Shown here: one piece after another, positions 25,652 to 34,355 of the stretch
How positions within the stretch are numbered: the first letter of the stretch is position 1
How the letters are laid out: each line of letters opens with the position of its first letter
DNA from: VFZN01 sp963709325
GTDB lineage: Bacteria; Acidobacteriota; Vicinamibacteria; Vicinamibacterales; UBA2999
NCBI GenBank assembly: GCA_963709325.1
Contig: CAVPVV010000003.1
Coordinates: forward strand, 4,154,001-4,218,000
DNA: 64,000 nucleotides
Direction: 5' to 3'
Notes under the pieces: model-generated
Databases searched by the model: none
What the model saw: the letters and a program-made list of their open reading frames with translations, nothing else
Told to the model about the DNA's origin: nothing
Translations under genes and position numbers: made by a program

Positions 25652-26248
25652 CTAGCGGTCGTACTTCCAGTTGCGGTGCTTGCCTTCCTCGAGCCACTGC
25701 AGCGTGGTCGCGAGGCGCCGTTCGCGCGTCGGCGCGGTCTTCGCCTCGGTAATCCACTCGATGTACTCGCGCTTGTGGCTCGGGGGCAGCTTCTCGAACG
25801 TGGCGGCGGCACGCCGATTCGCTGCCAGCGCCTGCTTGAGATCTGCCGGGATGCGCAGGGGAGCCTTCCTGGCTGCGACCGGTCGCGGCCGCGTCATGCC
25901 TTCGTCGACGAGCTGCATCGCCGTCTTCAGGTACTGCTTCATCGCGCGCGCCGGCGGAAGATCGTTCAGCGCGGTGATGCGACCGAACTGGCCCATTGCG
26001 TCCGACGGCATCTCCGCGCCTCTTGTCACCAGCGCGCCGTTCCAGAACCCGAAGGTGCAGTGCGCCTTGAACGCAGCCATACCGCAGAGCAACTTGCCCT
26101 TGTAGGTGAAGCTCGGCGACTGCCACTTCACGGTTTCCTCAACCCCGGGGCAGGCGGCATGCACCTGCGCGCGCAGGTGCTTCAGGATCGGCTGGGCGAA
26201 CGGTGCCGATTTGGCGATGTAGGCATCGATACGCGGGTCGGTGGCCAT
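25652..26248 (-). CDS. YdeI/OmdA-family protein (DUF1801)
   Basis: 198 residues. The N-terminal DUF1801-like part contains CPGVEETVKWQSPSFTYKGK (about 33-52). The C-terminal OmdA-like part holds the tail FEKLPPSHKREYIEWITEAK (about 151-170). Members are often annotated as bacteriocin-protection or OmpD-associated proteins; the molecular role is not established. No signal peptide is present. It is in a same-strand run with the DinB-like gene and the small membrane-protein gene. Confidence 0.85.
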   Translation of the reverse strand: MATDPRIDAYIAKSAPFAQPILKHLRAQVHAACPGVEETVKWQSPSFTYKGKLLCGMAAFKAHCTFGFWNGALVTRGAEMPSDAMGQFGRITALNDLPPARAMKQYLKTAMQLVDEGMTRPRPVAARKAPLRIPADLKQALAANRRAAATFEKLPPSHKREYIEWITEAKTAPTRERRLATTLQWLEEGKHRNWKYDR

Positions 26249-26278
26249 GGCCGCTCATTGTAGGCGACCGGTCGCTTC

Positions 26279-26794
26279 TCAGCGCGGCGCCTTCAGGATC
26301 TTCGCGGTCGTCACCACCTGCCCGGTGTGCCGCGACGCGTGCTCAGCCGCGTGGAACAGCAATCCGAGAACGTTCGAGGGCAGTTGCGCGCGGCCGACGC
26401 CGCGGAAATCGAGCAGCGAGGACTCCGGCGTTGCCGTCAGCTGAGCCAACGCACGATCCACGGCGGCGCGCCAACCGTCGATGAGCGAGGCCGCGCCCAG
26501 CGCCGGCTCACCGGGTTTGCGCTCGGTCAGCATGAACGCCTTCTGGTCCGCCGTCAGCGCCTCACCGCGCGCGTAGGTGAGGAGCCGATCGGTGGCACCG
26601 GCCAGGTGCCGCAGATGGAATCCGATCGACGCGGCGCCCTGGTGTTCCACCCAGAGCCGGTCCGGCGGCAGGTCGAGGACCGCGGCCTCGCAGTCCTCGA
26701 TTGACATGATGAAGGCGTGCGCGGCCGGCTGGAGGAATGCCGGAATGCCAGCGACGGCGCCGCGGAGCCAGGGCTCGGGTTGAGGCGTGCTCAT
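26279..26794 (-). CDS. DinB-family four-helix metal-binding protein
   Basis: 171 residues. The DinB/DUF664 fold is suggested by GFHLRHLAGATDRLLTYARG (about 58-77) and LLFHAAEHASRHTGQVVTTA (about 145-164), which supply the three His of the usual metal site. These proteins are thought to use thiol cofactors for transferase or isomerase reactions; this one's substrate is unknown. The 106-bp interspersed element ends 58 nt upstream of its start. Confidence 0.83.
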   Translation of the reverse strand: MSTPQPEPWLRGAVAGIPAFLQPAAHAFIMSIEDCEAAVLDLPPDRLWVEHQGAASIGFHLRHLAGATDRLLTYARGEALTADQKAFMLTERKPGEPALGAASLIDGWRAAVDRALAQLTATPESSLLDFRGVGRAQLPSNVLGLLFHAAEHASRHTGQVVTTAKILKAPR

Positions 26795-26852
26795 CCCGAG
26801 ATCCTGACATACCGCGGGCCGGCAACGCGCGGCTCGGGGCTTCGGCGCGCTG

Positions 26853-26958
26853 ACTAGTGGAGCGTATCAACGATTTCTCGCCACCGACCAGCATGCTCGG
26901 GGAGCAATCACCGGCCGTTCCTACGGAACGGCCGCTTTACAATCGTGCATACATCCCA
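26853..26958. repeat. 106-bp interspersed structured element, copy 2
   Basis: Same length and blocks as 2720-2825: actagtggagcgtatc, tgctcggggagca and ggccgttcc-N-acggaacggcc. The 9-bp hairpin stem is unchanged while its loop differs (tac here, gac in copy 1). It fills most of the gap between the TonB-receptor stop and the DinB-like start. Confidence 0.7.
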
Positions 26959-29826
26959 CTAAAACAACCAGCGCACGCCGAGACGGAGGATGCGCGGGTT
27001 CATCACCTCCAGCGGCTGATCGAATCCGGTGGTGCCCGTCGCGGTGACGTCGTATTGCCGGCCGAGCACCGTCGAGGCGTTGAACAGGTTGAAGACGTCG
27101 CCGCTCACCGAGAGCTCGTTCCGGCCGATATGAAACGCCTTCTCGAGCCGCAGGTCGAACGTGGTCGCGGCGTCGAGCCGCTGGTCCTGCGGATTCACCA
27201 GCAGGACACGCTTCTCCGGCAGTGTCGGATCGGCGGACTCGACCGTCTCGAAATACGGCTTCCCGAAGCCCTCGCGCGAGACCAGATTGCCCGCGAGGTT
27301 GATGCCCCACGGCATCTGGTACATTCCCGACGCTGCCAACTGGTAGCGGGGGAGGATCAGGTAGATCTCGCTCTTGCCGCTGCCGGTGGTCGACGTGATG
27401 TAGGCGCCGCCCTGGATGTTCGGCCAGCTCGTCGTCGCACCCGGATCCTGAATCGCCGCCGGCCCGTCGAAGTGCTCGGTGTGACTGTTGCTCGAGAACG
27501 CGACCCGGCCCATCCAGCGATTGGCGAGACGCTTGGTGGCCTGGAGCTCGAAGCCCATGTAGGTCTGGTGGTAGTCGGGCCGGTTGCGGAACTCGACGCC
27601 GTTCCCGGGCGGCAGGCTCGATTCGATTGGCGCGTAGAAGTCACGACTGTAGTTGCCGATCCCAGGCGCAGTCCCCGACGCCGTTCCCTCGAGCGCGTAA
27701 TCGGCGCTGGTCAGGCCGATCAGCGGATAGACGTTCTGTTGCGCGACCAGGTCAACGCTGCTCCAGATCAGGTTCGTGAACCGCCGCCACGTGAACGACC
27801 CGCCGATCGCGAACTGCGGCATCAGCTCGTGATCGAGACCGACCACGAGCTCATGCGTGCGCGGCGCCTTGAAATTCGGATCGACGCGATTGAAGTTGAG
27901 GCCCGCCGCCGGATTCGCCGGATCGACACCGGCGTAGGTCAGCAGCTGGTTCAGCTCGCCGGGATCGGCGACGTTGTTGCGGTTCGTATCGGTTGCCGAG
28001 TAGATCAGGATCGCCTGGGACGCCGCCGAGAACGACTGCACCGTGCCCGATCCGATCTGCGTGCCGAACATGCCGTAGCTGGCCCGCGCGACGGTGCGAC
28101 CGACATCGTCGAGCCGATAGCTCACGCCAACCCGCGGCGAGAGCAGGCTGGCCTGGATCAAGTCGCTCTCCGCCGGCGCGACGATCGCCGGCAGCAGCTC
28201 AGGGAAGCCGGGATTGGCCGCCTGGCGGCTCTCGAGCATCGAGGCGGATGATCTGTCGTAGCGAAGCGACAACTGTGTCGTCATCCGGCCGGTGCGCCAC
28301 GTGTCGCCGACGTAGAGGCTTTGCGACGACAGCTCGCTCGAGGCGAAGAACGGCCGGTACAGCCACGCCTGGATGGTGCCGCTGGTCGCGTAATCGGCAG
28401 CCTGCAGGTTGTCCACGCCGCTGCCGGGCCACTCCTGCCGCTCGTCGTCGCGGACGTTGCGCCAGCTGCCGCCGAAGGCAATCTCGTGACGGCCTTTGAA
28501 CCAGGTGCCGTCGCCGAGCGCGCTCTTGTCCGGGCGATCGGTTTCGTAGAACACGTACGACCCGCGACGAACGCGGCCGGGATCCCGATACGCGGTGGCG
28601 GCCAGGCCGCCCTGCGGCGTCAGCGAGAACCCGTTGCCGACGTAGCCGGCGCGCGCGGTCAGGAACAGCGTGTTGCCGACGGTGAAGTTCACCTGCCCCT
28701 TGTAGAGCGGCGTCGGTCCCGTCTGATCCCACGTGGTCGCCGGGTCGCGCAGCGGGCTGGCGCCGCGGCCGTTCTTCTCTTTGTTCCCGCGGAAGTAGAG
28801 GAACTCGGGCCTGATGTTCGGCGTCACCTGCGCCGAGGTCTTGAACGCGATGTTCTCGAGCCGCGTCTTGTCGGGGTCGCCGTTGAGGGTGTAGAGCGTG
28901 CTGTCGGTGAGACCATACGATCCCCATGCCCACCAGCGGCTGCGCAGGATCGGCCCGCCGAGATCGAAGCCGCCGTCGGAGAGCTCCTTCATCCGATTAC
29001 CCTTGCCCGTCGGACCGGCTAGCGGCAGGAGCTCGTCGGGAAGGTTGTTGGCCTGGAGTCCCTCGCCGGTCCCGTAGTAGTGCGCCGCGCCGCGGATCTG
29101 ATCGCCGCCGGTCTTGAACTGCATGTTGAGCTGCACGCCGGGCGTCGGGTTGGTCGCCGAGGCGCCCCCGGTGGTGACGCTCATCTCCTCGAACATGTCG
29201 AAGTTGTAGTAGGTCGGCGACGAGCCGGTTGACGCGAGATCGGTGACCGGAATGCCATCGAGGTTCCAGGTGTTCTCGGCGCCTGACGCGCCCTTGGCGA
29301 TGAAGTTCGACTGCTGGCCCGACTCGGCGCCGCCGACGTTCACGCGATCGACGATCACGCCGGGCACCGTCTGGAGCACGACCCACGGATCGCGCGCGGT
29401 GGGAATCCGCTGCAACTCGTCGAAGGACACGCTGGTCGTGATCGTCTGCCGGGCCGGATCGACGATCGGCGTTTCGGCGACGACCTGCACGGCTTCGGCG
29501 ACGCCGCTCACTTGGAGCGTGACCTTGAGCGGCACCGCGGTTCCGGCCGCGACCGCGACCGGGTTGATCCGCGACGGCGTGAAGCCCGACAACGAGCTGT
29601 TTACCGTGTACTGGCCCGGTGGAAGGTTGAGAAAGTGCGCTTGTCCTTCAGCGTCGGTGGTCTGGTTCTGTACCGATCGCCCGGCAATCTCGACCAGGGC
29701 GCCGGGAATGATCGAGCCTTGTGAGTCCTGAACGGTGACGTCTATCCGTCCCTGGAACAGCGTCTGCGCTGACGCCGCCCCGGCCATCGACACCACGAAC
29801 GCGATGACGGCTGTACCCGTCCGCAT
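26959..29826 (-). CDS. TonB-dependent receptor, Oar-like, with carboxypeptidase-regulatory domain
   Basis: 955 residues with a signal peptide (MRTGTAVIAFVVSMAGAASA). Residues about 25-110 form a CarboxypepD_reg-like beta-sandwich (DVTVQDSQGSIIPGALVEIA, then LPPGQYTVNSSLSGF). The plug domain follows (about 120-240), with ENTWNLDGIPVTD. The rest is a 22-strand-type outer-membrane barrel ending in the aromatic terminus RLGVRWLF. Proteins of this layout are the main outer-membrane transporters or adhesins of Acidobacteriota; the ligand is unknown. A ggggg site lies about 9 nt upstream of the start. The 216-nt gap upstream (29827-30042) contains no gene that I can support. Confidence 0.92.
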   Translation of the reverse strand: MRTGTAVIAFVVSMAGAASAQTLFQGRIDVTVQDSQGSIIPGALVEIAGRSVQNQTTDAEGQAHFLNLPPGQYTVNSSLSGFTPSRINPVAVAAGTAVPLKVTLQVSGVAEAVQVVAETPIVDPARQTITTSVSFDELQRIPTARDPWVVLQTVPGVIVDRVNVGGAESGQQSNFIAKGASGAENTWNLDGIPVTDLASTGSSPTYYNFDMFEEMSVTTGGASATNPTPGVQLNMQFKTGGDQIRGAAHYYGTGEGLQANNLPDELLPLAGPTGKGNRMKELSDGGFDLGGPILRSRWWAWGSYGLTDSTLYTLNGDPDKTRLENIAFKTSAQVTPNIRPEFLYFRGNKEKNGRGASPLRDPATTWDQTGPTPLYKGQVNFTVGNTLFLTARAGYVGNGFSLTPQGGLAATAYRDPGRVRRGSYVFYETDRPDKSALGDGTWFKGRHEIAFGGSWRNVRDDERQEWPGSGVDNLQAADYATSGTIQAWLYRPFFASSELSSQSLYVGDTWRTGRMTTQLSLRYDRSSASMLESRQAANPGFPELLPAIVAPAESDLIQASLLSPRVGVSYRLDDVGRTVARASYGMFGTQIGSGTVQSFSAASQAILIYSATDTNRNNVADPGELNQLLTYAGVDPANPAAGLNFNRVDPNFKAPRTHELVVGLDHELMPQFAIGGSFTWRRFTNLIWSSVDLVAQQNVYPLIGLTSADYALEGTASGTAPGIGNYSRDFYAPIESSLPPGNGVEFRNRPDYHQTYMGFELQATKRLANRWMGRVAFSSNSHTEHFDGPAAIQDPGATTSWPNIQGGAYITSTTGSGKSEIYLILPRYQLAASGMYQMPWGINLAGNLVSREGFGKPYFETVESADPTLPEKRVLLVNPQDQRLDAATTFDLRLEKAFHIGRNELSVSGDVFNLFNASTVLGRQYDVTATGTTGFDQPLEVMNPRILRLGVRWLF

Positions 29827-30042
29827 GTGAGCACCCCCTTTGAGCGCGGCCGGACCGAGGGTCTGACCGCTTCACCGTGCTCGAGCAACGCCGATACCAG
29901 CGGCGCGTTGGGACGTGTGGCGGAGTGTGCGGGATGGGAGACCGGCGCGGCGTGGCGGGCCAGGAAGGCGATCCAATCGAATGTTGGCGCCGCGGTTGAA
30001 GATCCAAAAACCGCGTGTGCCGCTCTCACCCGGGGGCGCTGG

Positions 30043-30879
30043 TCACACGATCACAGAGCGAGCACCAAGCAGCGGCCGCGACAGCCGTTCGGCTCCGGAG
30101 ACGCGCATCGCTGCGCGCGCGTGATCCGGGTCGAGCGCGTTGAAGAGCAGGCGCCAGGCCGCGTCGGCCTCGATCTGGATCGTGCACGCCGCCTCGCGCC
30201 CGTCATCGAGGATGACGGACCAACGAGTGCCATCAATGACGAGCAGCCACGAGCGGGGCTGAGTCGCCTCTACTTCGAGACGGATCGCGGTCCCAGCGGG
30301 GGCAGGGACGTTCCGGTAAGTGACCGGCAGCGCGCGGACGCCGATGTCCAGCAGCGGGTCGAGCCAGCGCGGCTCGAGCAGGAGCGGGCGGCCGACCGCA
30401 TCGCGGATCTGCATCTGGTGGTGCCAGCGTTCCGTGTACTGACGACCGACGTCCATCCAGTTCTCGGACTCCTCTTCACCGGCCCAGCTCACCGGCCAGA
30501 TCGCTTTGCCGTGCAGAGGCAGCCCGTTGACCAGCTCGATCACCCAACCGCCGCTCAGCTCCAGCAGTTCCACGAGCTGACGCGAGCTGAGGCGAGCCGC
30601 GTAAGCGACGCCCGTCGCGTTGAGACGATTGACCAGGCGTGACAGATCAGCGGCAGACGTGATCGGCGCCTCGAGCGGCACGAAGTGAGCGTCGCGGTAG
30701 GCGGCGACGTGGCGCAGGTCACCATCGAGCAGGTGGGCCGCGACGTCGCGCACGCGCCAGCCTGGCGCAATTGTCGGGCGCAGCCACTCGTTGTCTTTCA
30801 ACGAGCGCAACAGGCCAATCAGCTCCGCGTGCAGTGGCGCGAACAGTGGCGCGGTATCGATCGGTCCGAGCGCCGTCAC
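30043..30879 (-). CDS. Maleylpyruvate isomerase-like (DinB_2/MDMPI) protein
   Basis: 278 residues from a GTG start. The N-terminal four-helix metal-binding domain has APGWRVRDVAAHLLDGDLRH (about 39-58), and a second His cluster is in YTERWHHQMQIRDAVG (about 143-158). This matches the mycothiol-dependent maleylpyruvate isomerase N-terminal family. The C-terminal part (about 185-278) resembles the MDMPI C-terminal domain. The GTG start overlaps the TGA stop of the DUF1028 gene (GTGA), which suggests translational coupling. The thiol cofactor and substrate are unknown in this organism. Confidence 0.8.
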   Translation of the reverse strand: MTALGPIDTAPLFAPLHAELIGLLRSLKDNEWLRPTIAPGWRVRDVAAHLLDGDLRHVAAYRDAHFVPLEAPITSAADLSRLVNRLNATGVAYAARLSSRQLVELLELSGGWVIELVNGLPLHGKAIWPVSWAGEEESENWMDVGRQYTERWHHQMQIRDAVGRPLLLEPRWLDPLLDIGVRALPVTYRNVPAPAGTAIRLEVEATQPRSWLLVIDGTRWSVILDDGREAACTIQIEADAAWRLLFNALDPDHARAAMRVSGAERLSRPLLGARSVIV

Positions 30880-32006
30880 TGGCGCGGCTTCTTGTTCTCG
30901 AGGTACGCGGACCGCAATGCCGAGACCAGGCGCTCGTCCACGAGCCCTGGCGGGTTGCCGGCGTAGGTGAGGCCCTTGGCCTCGCGGAACTTGTCGACCG
31001 CAGCGACGGTCTCCTCGTCGAACAGCGCGTATTGCTGCTGGTATTCCTGCGCGGCGCGGCGCTGCTCGGCCTGCGCCTTCTCGAATTCGGCCGGGTTGCT
31101 CTTGCGCAGCTCCTGGTTCCGCTGTGCGTTTACGGACGGCGCCTCGGGGAAAGATGCGAGCGTCGGCCGCCAGTAGCCAGCCGCGTGCAGCATCCGCTTC
31201 AGCTCGATCACGTCCGGGCCTTCGATTCGCGAGAACGTCCGGTAGCCGAGGCGGCGCTGCGTCGTGTAGTAGATGCGCTTCATCTCGCCGACGGGCTCTG
31301 GATTCTCGCCGACTTCGATGGCGAGCGAGATGTAGTCGCCGCCGCGCCCCGGATCGTTCGGATCCGCGATCTTGATCGCCGCGGACTGGAGGTTGCCCCA
31401 CCGGCGGTCGCCGCCCTTCTTCTGACCGGCTTCGAGCGCCAGGATCATCCGCTCGGCGAGCGGCACACCGGTGCCCTCGGTCGCCTCGAACGTTGTCGCA
31501 ACGGCCTCAACCACTTCAGGACCGACCATGATATTGGCCTGCACGGTGTAGTTCTTCCCCTGCCGGCTGCCCGCCCAGTTGCCGTTGTTCTTGCCGGTGT
31601 GCGCGGCGCTGCGGCCCTTCATGTCGATCATCCCGAGCTGGCGCGACTCGCGCTGTTCGTCGGTGCTGAGAAGCTGCGTGATCGCGTCCTTCGGCTCGAC
31701 GTCCGTGGCCATGAGGTCGAGCCCCTTCACGCCGTATTCGACGACCGTGGACGCCTGCGTGCACACCGCACCGATCCCGGCGCGCACCCATGGCACCGCC
31801 CGGCCGACGAACGGCACGCGCGTGGTGACTGCCGCACCCGACTGGCCGGTCGCCGGGTCGATCGCGCAGAGCGAAAACGTCGAATACTGCGGATCGCCGA
31901 CCTCGTTGATGGTGACGCCGTCGGCCGCGCGCCACTGGGCGCCGGCCGCAACTGGAAATGCGAGGCCACAGGCGATGGCAAGCAGTCCACTGAGAATTCG
32001 GCCCAT
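30876..32006 (-). CDS. Exported DUF1028-family protein with C-terminal peptidoglycan-binding-like tail
   Basis: 376 residues. The start MGRILSGLLAIACGLAFPVA gives a clean signal peptide. The DUF1028 (Ntn-hydrolase-like) part spans about 35-250, with TFSLCAIDPATGQSGAAVTT and TGKNNGNWAGSRQGKNYTVQ. The tail (about 265-376) contains a putative peptidoglycan-binding-like repeat and a Gln/Glu-rich helix. An upstream in-frame ATG at 32042 lies within the acacgaag array, so it is probably not used. The gene sits between the S9 peptidase and the MPI-like gene on one strand, an apparent operon. Confidence 0.82.
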   Translation of the reverse strand: MGRILSGLLAIACGLAFPVAAGAQWRAADGVTINEVGDPQYSTFSLCAIDPATGQSGAAVTTRVPFVGRAVPWVRAGIGAVCTQASTVVEYGVKGLDLMATDVEPKDAITQLLSTDEQRESRQLGMIDMKGRSAAHTGKNNGNWAGSRQGKNYTVQANIMVGPEVVEAVATTFEATEGTGVPLAERMILALEAGQKKGGDRRWGNLQSAAIKIADPNDPGRGGDYISLAIEVGENPEPVGEMKRIYYTTQRRLGYRTFSRIEGPDVIELKRMLHAAGYWRPTLASFPEAPSVNAQRNQELRKSNPAEFEKAQAEQRRAAQEYQQQYALFDEETVAAVDKFREAKGLTYAGNPPGLVDERLVSALRSAYLENKKPRQ

Positions 32007-32030
32007 CGGCGTTGTCCCCGAGAGAGATAG

Positions 32031-32074
32031 CTTCGTGTTCATCGTGCCCTTCGTGTTCTTCGTGTGCGCCTTCG
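32031..32074 (-). repeat. Short tandem array, acacgaag family
   Basis: On the minus strand, directly after the S9-peptidase stop codon, units of cacgaaga, acacgaagg and gcacgatga follow with a period of about 9 bp. The array runs up to, and includes, a possible start codon of the DUF1028 gene. Confidence 0.65.
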
Positions 32075-34327
32075 TCAGCGCAGGTAGCGGTCGAAGTGCT
32101 GGACGAGTTTGCGATAAAAATACACCGCGTAGTACTCCCGCGCGCTCCACGCGTGGGTCGCCGCCGGCGCGGTCGCCAGGTCGAAGTCCTTGCCGAGCAG
32201 CATCAGTCGCTCCGCCAGCGCCATCGTCGTCCGGAACGGTACCACGTCGTCCATCAGGCCGTGAATGATGAGCAGGTGATCGCGCAGGTTCTCGCCGAGC
32301 GCCATCGCCGAGCCGCGCACGAACGCGTCGGGGTGTGTCTTCGGCGATCGTGTGATGGCCACGTCGTCTGGACCGAACGCAAACGGATCCGATGCCGGAG
32401 CACCGGCCACGCCGGCCGCGAACATGCCGGGGCGCTTCAGGAGCGCGTAGAGCGTCAGCAGGCCTCCGTAGCTGCTGCCCCAGATTCCCATCCTCGCGCC
32501 GTCCACGTAGGGCAGCTTCTTCAAGCCATCGACGACCGCTTGCAGGTCGTCGAGATCTCTGCCGCCGTAATCCATCAGGAACGCCTCGCGAAAGGCGCGG
32601 CCGTAGCCGACGCTGCCGCGCACGTCCACCTGCACGACGATGTAGCCCTGCTGGACGAGGTATTGGCCGAGAGTGCCGTTGATGCCGCCCCAACGGTTGC
32701 GGACCGTGTTCGAGTAGACGCCGCTGAAGATCACCGGGTGCTTCTTCGCGCGATCGAGCGCTGGCGGCTCGATGATACGCGCGTGAACGACGAAGCCGTC
32801 GACTGCGTTCCGAAAGGTCTCGTAGCGCGGCTGCGCCCACTTGGCGCGGGCGAACTCCGCGGGCGGCGAGGTCGTGACCTGGTGCTCGCTTCCGCCCGGG
32901 CGCGCGTCCAGCACCAGGAGCTCGGTCGGCGTCACGTCATCGGACCACAACGTTGCGACGTGGCGTCCGTCGGGTGAGACTGACGGCACGTGGACACCGG
33001 AGCGCGTCGTGAGCGGAACGGGAACCGCCGCTTCCCCAGCCACCCGGTAAACCTGACGTTCGTATGGATTCGGCCGCGTCGCCGTGAAGATCACCGAGTG
33101 ATCGCGATTGACGTGCACCGTGGCCGCACCGCGCTCGCCCGCGACATCCCAGTCGCCGCTGGTGATCGGAACCGGAACGGGTTCGGTCATCGAGGTGTCG
33201 ATCAGGTAGAGGTGGTCACGGTCGGCAATATCGGCGACCACGAGGATTCGGCGGGCGTCGGGCATCCACCGCGCGACGTAGGCAGGGTAGATGCGCGTGT
33301 CGCGCCGATCGTGCCAGACGAGCCGCGGCTCACCGCTCGTCCCGTTCACGACGTAGAGCCAGCGCTCGGCCCCGGTGTCGGACACGTGGTCCACCAGGAG
33401 CTGCCCTTGCGACGACCACTGGTAGTCGCTGATCGCCCGTGCGCCTGGTTCGGGGAGCGGAATCGTGCGGACCTGGCGTGTTTCGATGTCGAGCAGCGCC
33501 AGCGAGCGCCGCTCGTTCTCGTCGCCCGGGTATCCGCGGCGTAGTTCGCTCTCGACGGTCTCGGCGCCGAGATACGACGGGAATGGCACCTTGCGGATGT
33601 GGCGCCGGTCGACCATGTGGAACGCGATGGTGCGGCCCTCCGGCGACCACGCGAATGGCGGCCAATCGGCGCCCCACACACCGGTGCCGACTTCTACGTC
33701 GCCGCGGTTGTACGTGCCGAGCGGCACGCGGCCGATGCCGGGCACGCCGATCGTGGTGAGGCGCTCGGGCTCGCGCGATCCGTCAATCGGCCAGCGCCAG
33801 AGATCGCCGTCGCGAACGAACGCGAGCGTCGCGCCATCGGGCGACAGCGCGATGTCGGACAGCTCGCCAGCAGCAAGCTTCACGGGCGTTCCACCCTCGA
33901 CGCTGATGCGGAACAGCTGCCCTCGAGACACGAACAGGATCTGATGGCTGCCTGGCAGCCACGCCAGCTCGCTGACGCCGCCGCGAGCGCGGGCTGCCGC
34001 CCTCGCCATGAGCGCGTCGGTGGAGTTGCCCGATGGCGGCTCAGGCGCGGGATCGCTTCGCTGAAGATCCGTCAGCCGGCGCAGCCCGCTGCCGTCTGCA
34101 GAGACGATGTAGATATCTCGAAACGGCCAGCCGGCGTCGTTCCAGCGGAAGGCCAGCCATCGGCTGTCGGGCGACCAGGTGGGCGAGGCTGGCGGCGTGC
34201 CGATTACGCTCGGCAACGAGGTGACGCGCTCGATGATCAGCGCTCCGCTGCGGCCACCTTGCGCGTGCACGGGTGCGATCGACAGCGCGCCGGCGACCAC
34301 GATCGAGAGCACGCAGGCGATCCGCAT
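32075..34327 (-). CDS. Secreted S9-family prolyl oligopeptidase-like peptidase
   Basis: 750 residues with a signal peptide (MRIACVLSIVVAGALSIAPV). Residues about 35-480 form a DPP4/TolB-like propeller with repeated SPDG or SPDS blocks. The C-terminal alpha/beta-hydrolase domain has the nucleophile Ser in GIWGSSYGGLL (about 617), Asp in HGLMDDVVPF (about 694) and His in ATHAWSAREYY (about 725). It cleaves short peptides, often after Pro or Ala, in the periplasm. The start lies 28 nt from the divergent DUF885 gene; the two share a symmetric -10 box. The stop is followed by an acacgaag array. Confidence 0.92.
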   Translation of the reverse strand: MRIACVLSIVVAGALSIAPVHAQGGRSGALIIERVTSLPSVIGTPPASPTWSPDSRWLAFRWNDAGWPFRDIYIVSADGSGLRRLTDLQRSDPAPEPPSGNSTDALMARAAARARGGVSELAWLPGSHQILFVSRGQLFRISVEGGTPVKLAAGELSDIALSPDGATLAFVRDGDLWRWPIDGSREPERLTTIGVPGIGRVPLGTYNRGDVEVGTGVWGADWPPFAWSPEGRTIAFHMVDRRHIRKVPFPSYLGAETVESELRRGYPGDENERRSLALLDIETRQVRTIPLPEPGARAISDYQWSSQGQLLVDHVSDTGAERWLYVVNGTSGEPRLVWHDRRDTRIYPAYVARWMPDARRILVVADIADRDHLYLIDTSMTEPVPVPITSGDWDVAGERGAATVHVNRDHSVIFTATRPNPYERQVYRVAGEAAVPVPLTTRSGVHVPSVSPDGRHVATLWSDDVTPTELLVLDARPGGSEHQVTTSPPAEFARAKWAQPRYETFRNAVDGFVVHARIIEPPALDRAKKHPVIFSGVYSNTVRNRWGGINGTLGQYLVQQGYIVVQVDVRGSVGYGRAFREAFLMDYGGRDLDDLQAVVDGLKKLPYVDGARMGIWGSSYGGLLTLYALLKRPGMFAAGVAGAPASDPFAFGPDDVAITRSPKTHPDAFVRGSAMALGENLRDHLLIIHGLMDDVVPFRTTMALAERLMLLGKDFDLATAPAATHAWSAREYYAVYFYRKLVQHFDRYLR

Positions 34328-34337
34328 GGCGTCGATC

Positions 34338-34345
34338 ACTATAGA
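34338..34345. promoter_or_regulatory. Symmetric bidirectional -10 element
   Basis: The 28-bp gap between two divergent start codons contains the palindrome CTATAG. Read rightward it gives TATAGA, ending 10 nt before the ATG at 34356. Read leftward it gives TATAGT, ending 10 nt before the ATG at 34327. Each transcript would have a leader of only a few nt. The -35 boxes would lie inside the opposite genes and are not obvious. Confidence 0.55.
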
Positions 34346-34355
34346 CTGACAGCCC

